A DNA stretch of 12,500 nt from Chrysomallon squamiferum (lineage: Eukaryota; Mollusca; Gastropoda; Neomphalida; Peltospiridae), in contig CM022677.1 of assembly GCA_012295275.1 (NCBI GenBank), forward strand, positions 27,101,379-27,113,878. The letters are read 5' to 3'. Positions 8,322 to 12,500 of the stretch are shown here, in pieces. A program made the position numbers and the translations under genes. The first letter of the stretch is position 1. Each line of letters opens with the position of its first letter. The notes under the pieces were generated by a model that made no database searches, was not told where the DNA came from, and saw only the letters and a program-made list of their open reading frames with translations.

Positions 8322-8849
8322 AGCCACACCCACCTTGAGTACACAGCCAATATAAAACAGGTTTTAAAATAAGCCACACCCACCTGGAGTATACAGCCAA
8401 TATAAAACAGGTTTTAAAATAAGCCACACCCACCTTGAAGCATACAGCCAATATAAAACAGGTTTTAAAATAAGCCACACCCACCTTGAAGCACACAGCC
8501 AATATAAAACAGGTTTTAGAATTGGCCACACCCACCTTGAAGAACACAGCCAATATAAAACAGGTTTTAAAATAAGCCACACCCACCTGGAGTATACAGC
8601 CAATATAAAACAGGTTTTAAAATAAGCCACACCCACCTTGAAGCACACAGCCAATATAAAACAGGTTAGCCACACCCACCTTGAACACACAGCCAATATA
8701 AAACAGGTTTTAAAATAAGCCACACCCACCTTGAAGCACACAGCCAATATAAAACAGGTTTTAAAATTAGCCACACCCACCTTGAGCAAACAGCCAATAT
8801 AAAACAGATTAGCCACACCCACCTTGAGCACACAGCCCCTCGAAACAGG
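8322..8849 (-). repeat. 50-bp minisatellite carrying ten copies of a splice-donor junction
   Basis: Units start at 8322, 8372, 8422, 8473, 8524, 8575, 8625, 8668, 8718 and 8769, mostly 50-51 bp (42-43 in two). An eleventh, partial unit from 8811 to about 8849 is the true exon C/intron junction. On the minus strand each unit carries GGCTGTGTGCTTCAAGGTGG or a close variant followed by GTGTGGC. Two units (8372, 8575) read CCAGGTGGGT instead. Homology to exon C covers GGCTGTGTGCTCAAG and CCTGTTT. Open frames across the array are repeat translations. Confidence 0.95.
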
Positions 8850-8987
8850 CCTCCACTGAGCTGTTGGACGTGGACCCTGCGCAGGTGCCAGGTCTGATAC
8901 AGATTCTCTTCATGGACACTGATCGCTTGCAGTCAGACAGACACGGACCAACGTGCTTGACCCGCCACATTGACCACTGGCCATCAG
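8823..8987 (-). CDS. Gene 1 exon C: short divergent TSP1 domain
   Basis: A 165-nt exon (55 codons, phase 1-1) follows acceptor ATTTCAG and ends at donor CAAG|GTGGGT. It encodes DGQWSMW, keeping W-x-x-W, and six cysteines in PCLSDC, RIC, GTC, EAC and GLC. It is shorter than exons A, B and D because the segment between the third and fifth cysteines is trimmed and the GG-x-x-C-x-G signature is lost. CLSDC lacks the O-fucosylation residue. One NSS sequon is present. Its last 27 or so nt resemble the 50-bp minisatellite that fills the following intron, so the exon end and the repeat share an origin. This is the membrane-proximal TSP1 of gene 1. Confidence 0.85.
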
Positions 8988-9055
8988 CTGAAATTACAGT
9001 CTTCATATACTCACTATAATGAAAATATTATTATTATATTAATTATATAAGTATC

Positions 9056-9061
9056 ATTCTT

Positions 9062-9153
<92 letters not shown>

Positions 9154-9186
9154 TTTAATTTCTAGTTTTTTATTATTTACTTTATA

Positions 9187-9229
<43 letters not shown>

Positions 9230-9244
9230 TTTTTATTATTTTAG

Positions 9245-9275
<31 letters not shown>

Positions 9276-9311
9276 TTTATTTAATTTCTATTTTTTGATT
9301 ATTTACTTTTA

Positions 9312-9345
<34 letters not shown>

Positions 9346-9376
9346 TATTTAATTTCTATTTTTTGATTATTTTATA

Positions 9377-9413
<37 letters not shown>

Positions 9414-9600
9414 TATTTAATTTCTATTTTTTGATTTTGATTTTATATATTATTATTTTTATTATTATTATTATTTATTTATTTATTCATTCATTTATTT
9501 ATTTAATTTTTTATTATTATTATTATTTTATATTTTACTTCCACTTTTTTATTTTTTAACATTTTTTTTAATTTTTAATTTAATTTTTTTTTTTAAATGA
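9056..9600. repeat. CTT/ATT/TTTA repeat with higher-order units
   Basis: CTT (9057-9090), then ATT runs alternating about five times with a block of TTTA units, AATTTCTATTTTTTGATTAT and TATATTATT. It lies in the intron between exons B and C of gene 1. Confidence 0.92.
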
Positions 9601-9689
9601 AAAGTATAAAATTAGTATTAAAGGGATATTATCAATAAGGGACTATTGTTGAAAAACACAAAAGCAGCAATAACAGCAAGGAAAAACAT

Positions 9690-10113
9690 TAATAATTATA
9701 TTAGCAATACGGATTATGATGATGATGACAGTAATATTAATATCAGTAATAATAATGAAAAATAATAATACAACAAAATAATAATAACAGTAATGATGAT
9801 AACAATAATAATAAGTATGATGATGATGATTAATAATAATAATAATAGTAATAATAATAATAAATAATATTATAAATGATAATAGTAATAATAATAAATA
9901 ATATCATAAATGATAATAATAGTAATAATAATTATGATTATGATAATACTGATAATGATAAAAATAATAACAATAATTATGATTATAATGATAATAATAA
10001 TATAAATAATCAAAATAACTAATAATAATAATAATAAATAACAATACTAATAAATAATAATAATAATTATGATTATGATTATAATGATAATAATAATAAT
10101 AATAATAATCAAA

Positions 10114-10147
<34 letters not shown>

Positions 10148-10167
10148 TAATAATAATAATAAAAAAA

Positions 10168-10203
<36 letters not shown>

Positions 10204-10258
10204 GATAATCAAAATAACAATAATAATAAATACTAAAAATAATAACAATAACTAATAA
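9690..10258. repeat. AAT/GAT trinucleotide tract
   Basis: Imperfect AAT units with GAT and CAA variants and two poly-A blocks near 10165 and 10196. It fills the rest of the exon B-C intron. The isoleucine/tyrosine-rich minus frame is a repeat translation. Confidence 0.92.
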
Positions 10259-10299
10259 TGGTCATTAGAAGAAGACACTGAATTAAAGAAACTACTCAC

Positions 10300-10515
10300 A
10301 CTCTGAGCTGTTTTGTGGATTCTGCTCTGTGATCTGCCTGCTGCAGTTACCCACCACGCACTCCCGCTCTATGGTGTACTCTGACACGCCCATGCAGTCA
10401 CCCCCTCCATGGGACGGGGGAGGGTTCGTGCACCTCCTCGTCCCATTTTCCTGCCTGTAACACTTCGGCGTACACAGACCAATCTTGATCACCCAGGCTG
10501 ACCACTGTCCATCCA
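10300..10515 (-). CDS. Gene 1 exon B: divergent TSP1 domain
   Basis: A 216-nt exon (72 codons, phase 1-1) starts after acceptor GGTTTCAG and ends at a consensus donor GAGT|GTGAGT. It reads VDGQWSAW, keeping W-x-x-W, with six cysteines in GLC, PKC, RRC, GDC, REC and GNC and a GGGDCMG loop like the usual GG-x-x-C-x-G. The first cysteine pair is CTPKC, so the serine/threonine and the following CG of the O-fucosylation site are missing. Two N-glycosylation sequons are visible (NGT and NSS). A polar stretch SRQITEQNPQNSSE after the last cysteine is probably a linker to the next domain. The family call is secure, though the domain is atypical. Confidence 0.87.
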
Positions 10516-10526
10516 CTGAAACCATT

Positions 10527-10935
10527 TTTGTTTATTTGCTTGCTTATTTATGTATTCATACATTCATTTGTTCGTTTGTTCGTTTATATTTATTGAAACT
10601 GAAACCACAGCCATAGTTGTTTAATTTATTTTAGTTTGTTTACTAATTTGTTTATTAGTTTGTTTATCAGTTTGTTTATTTGGTTGTTTTGTTGGTTAGC
10701 TGGTTCCATGGTTCATTGGTTTCTGTAGTCAGTTTGTTTTATTTTTCTTTCGTTTAATTTATGCTTGATGCCATTTTTCTTTCTTCTTTTTTTCTTGTTT
10801 TTATAATTTATTTACTTATTTATTTATTTATTTATTTGTGTGTTTGTTTGATGGTTTGATTTTTTTTTTTTATTTGCTTGCTTATTTATATATTTATTCA
10901 TTCATTCATTCATTCATTTATATTTACTGAAAATA
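10527..10935. repeat. TTTG/TTTA tetranucleotide DNA with a duplicated block
   Basis: TTTATTTGCTTGCTTATTTA occurs at 10531 and again at 10869 (offset 338). Each copy is followed by ATTCATT units and then TATATTTA(T/C)TGAAA. Degenerate TTTG and TTTA tetranucleotides lie between. All are intronic between exons A and B. Confidence 0.85.
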
Positions 10936-11337
10936 AATTTATTTATATATTTGTTTAGGTTTCCCTGTACTAAATGGAAAATTAATACTAAAATATTTTT
11001 AAAATGAAATACCTCCTTTAAAGTTTTAAATTAAATACTTTCAATAATACAAATAAAGATATGCAGTTGTCTCCCTTCCCTTGAATTATACAAACCTTCA
11101 TTATAAATTTTATTATATGTTATATACATATCTATATGTGTGTGTGTGTGTATATATATATATATTATATATATATATACATATATAAAAAACAAAAAAC
11201 AACAGCAACAACAATTAAACACTACATTAACAATAACCAACCTGAGCTAAATTTACACACAGAACATACATTTTTTTGATTCAGGATTTGTAAATTTTTC
11301 TTTCATCCTTTTTAAAAAAACAATATTTTTAATACTT

Positions 11338-11368
<31 letters not shown>

Positions 11369-11380
11369 CACAACAACAAT
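10936..11380. other. AT-rich intronic DNA with TA and poly-T runs
   Basis: Contains a GT/TA microsatellite (about 11139-11186) and a poly-T run at 11340-11368. No exon is seen. It is part of the exon A-B intron of gene 1. Confidence 0.7.
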
Positions 11381-11404
11381 ACACTCATGGCTGTATTAGT
11401 TTAC

Positions 11405-11605
11405 CTGGACAAACTGGAGCTGTGCATGTGTCAGTCATTTGCATGGTGGACTTTCCTTCACATTTGCGTCCACCATCGATTGGACGAGGTTTGTCACATG
11501 ATCGCTTTTTCCTTATTTGGAGAATTCCAAGACCATCACCACACGTGATACTGCACCCACCAGTACCCACCACTGCCCATGTACTCCACCCACCATTGAC
11601 AGGAG
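11405..11605 (-). CDS. Gene 1 exon A: TSP1 domain
   Basis: A 201-nt exon (67 codons, phase 1-1) encodes a near-canonical thrombospondin type 1 repeat. It opens with P-V-N-GGWSTW, giving the W-x-x-W C-mannosylation motif, then CSITCGDG, matching the C-x-x-S/T-C-G O-fucosylation consensus. It continues through RSC, PIDGGRKCEG, DTC and PVC, so all six cysteines are present. The acceptor is TTATTAG at 11608-11606, directly abutting a long AAT/TTA microsatellite; the donor is CCAG|GTAAAC at 11405/11404. TSP1 domains act extracellularly in adhesion, guidance and ligand binding, but the partner here is unknown. Base composition is near 50% GC against very AT-rich flanks, which supports coding. Confidence 0.88.
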
Positions 11606-11606
11606 C

Positions 11607-11649
<43 letters not shown>

Positions 11650-11663
11650 TGACAATGACAATG

Positions 11664-11715
<52 letters not shown>

Positions 11716-12500
11716 TAATAATAACAATAATAATAAGAATAATAATAATAATAATAACAATAATAATAATGATAATAATAATAATAATAATAATAACAAT
11801 AATAATAATAACAATAATAATAATATGATAACAACAATAATAAGAGAAGGCATGATAATAATATTAATAATAATAATAACTAGAATAATAATAATAATAA
11901 TAATAATAACTAGTATAATAATAATGTGATAACAACAACAATAAGAGAAGGAATGATAATAATAATATTAATAATAATAATAACAACTATAACAATAAAA
12001 ATAGTAATAATAAAATGACTAACTACACTAATAAGAATAATAACAACATAACAGCAGGAATAATAATAATAATAATAATAATATCAGTAATGATAAGAGA
12101 AACAATAATAAAAATGATTGAAATAATAATAGTAATAAGTTTAATACTAATAACAGTAACAGTAGCCAGTACTAATAATAATAATCATAATAATAATAAT
12201 AATAATAACAATAACAGTAATAACAACAACGACAGCAATGATGGTAATAATAATTAATGATCATAATGATAATTATGATAATAATAATTAAAAAAAAAGT
12301 AAAGATAATAAAAATAATTATAAAAGTAATAATACACCAACAACAATATAAATAATAACAAAATAATGAAACAAAAATCCATAAAATAACAATAATAACA
12401 AAAACTAATAAAATAACAAACAATAATAAAATATGGTATAACAATAATAAAAATAGTTATAACAATAATAAAAAATAGTTATAACAATAATAAAAATAGG
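11607..12500. repeat. AAT-type trinucleotide tract upstream of exon A
   Basis: AAT and AAC/GAT variants run to the window edge. The pure run at 11607-11648 touches the exon A acceptor. A block with AAGAGAAGG(C/A)ATGATAATAA is repeated at an offset of about 101 bp (11842 and 11943). No signal peptide or further TSP1 exon was found. Confidence 0.92.

Larger units (their letters stand above)
7184..11605 (-). other. Gene 1 model (3' part): multi-TSP1 single-pass membrane protein gene
   Basis: Five exons join in frame: TSP1 A (11605-11405), B (10515-10300), C (8987-8823), transmembrane (8154-8046) and tail (7271-7184). Lengths of 201, 216, 165, 109 and 88 nt plus one carried-in base make 260 codons including the stop. 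Introns are about 889, 1312, 668 and 774 nt. The start exon with a signal peptide is not visible between 11606 and 12500, where the DNA is almost pure AAT-type repeat, so the gene should continue past the window edge and may hold further TSP1 exons. The product is predicted to display at least three TSP1 domains outside the cell on one TM helix with a basic tail. Confidence 0.65.

Noticed and set aside
8320-8831. CRISPR-like array
   Set aside because: The whole 50-bp unit repeats with no unique spacers, and the setting is a eukaryotic intron.
8320-8831. Repeat protein coded by the minus-strand frames (GVAYFKTCFILAV-type units)
   Set aside because: The frame is a by-product of unit lengths near 51; units of 50, 43 and 42 break it, and the real exon frame stops at 8809.
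12172-12444. Hydrophobic minus frame starting MLYHILLLFVILLVF as a gene 1 signal peptide
   Set aside because: It derives from TTA/TTG repeats; no defined core, cleavage site or phase 1 donor stands out from the repeat.

Overview
The window looks like nuclear DNA of an invertebrate animal, most likely a lophotrochozoan such as a mollusc. This rests on three things: introns bounded by GT/AG, thrombospondin type 1 (TSP1) domains each encoded by one phase 1-1 exon, and a very heavy load of simple repeats (CA, GA/CT, TACA, AGT, GAT, AAT). The species itself cannot be read from the sequence. No bacterial gene, tRNA, rRNA or transposon was recognised. Nearly all long open frames are microsatellites read through; the real coding DNA is a set of short exons, all on the minus strand.

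Gene 1 runs from about 11605 down to 7184 and its 5' end lies outside the window. In transcription order it has TSP1 exon A (11605-11405), TSP1 exon B (10515-10300), TSP1 exon C (8987-8823), a transmembrane exon (8154-8046) and a basic cytoplasmic tail ending at TAA (7271-7184). Joined, these give a continuous frame of 259 residues after the single base carried in from the preceding exon. A possible poly(A) signal lies at 6783-6778.

Gene 2 appears complete and lies downstream on the same strand: signal-peptide exon (4268-4199), TSP1 exon D (3786-3595), transmembrane exon (2010-1926) and a short basic tail ending at TAG (792-744). The four pieces total 396 nt, or 131 codons plus stop. Both genes use the same phases (TSP1 1-1, TM 1-2, tail entered in phase 2), so they look like tandem paralogues encoding small single-pass type I proteins with TSP1 ectodomains. 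Between them (7183-4269) is an AT-rich interval with a 34-bp minisatellite, a pair of CRE-like sites and an unexplained stretch (5743-5400) with overlapping open frames.

The most unusual observation concerns splice donors. The 3' end of TSP1 exon C with its donor is the terminal member of a ten-copy, roughly 50-bp minisatellite filling the adjacent intron (8322-8810), so each copy carries a donor-like AAG|GTGGGT or CAG|GTGGGT. In gene 2, the 3' end of the TM exon with its donor (1896-1949) is repeated perfectly over 54 bp at 1538-1591, inside the following intron. Thus two genes at one locus have each duplicated a 5' splice-site junction into the downstream intron. All splice models here are read by eye and have no transcript support.
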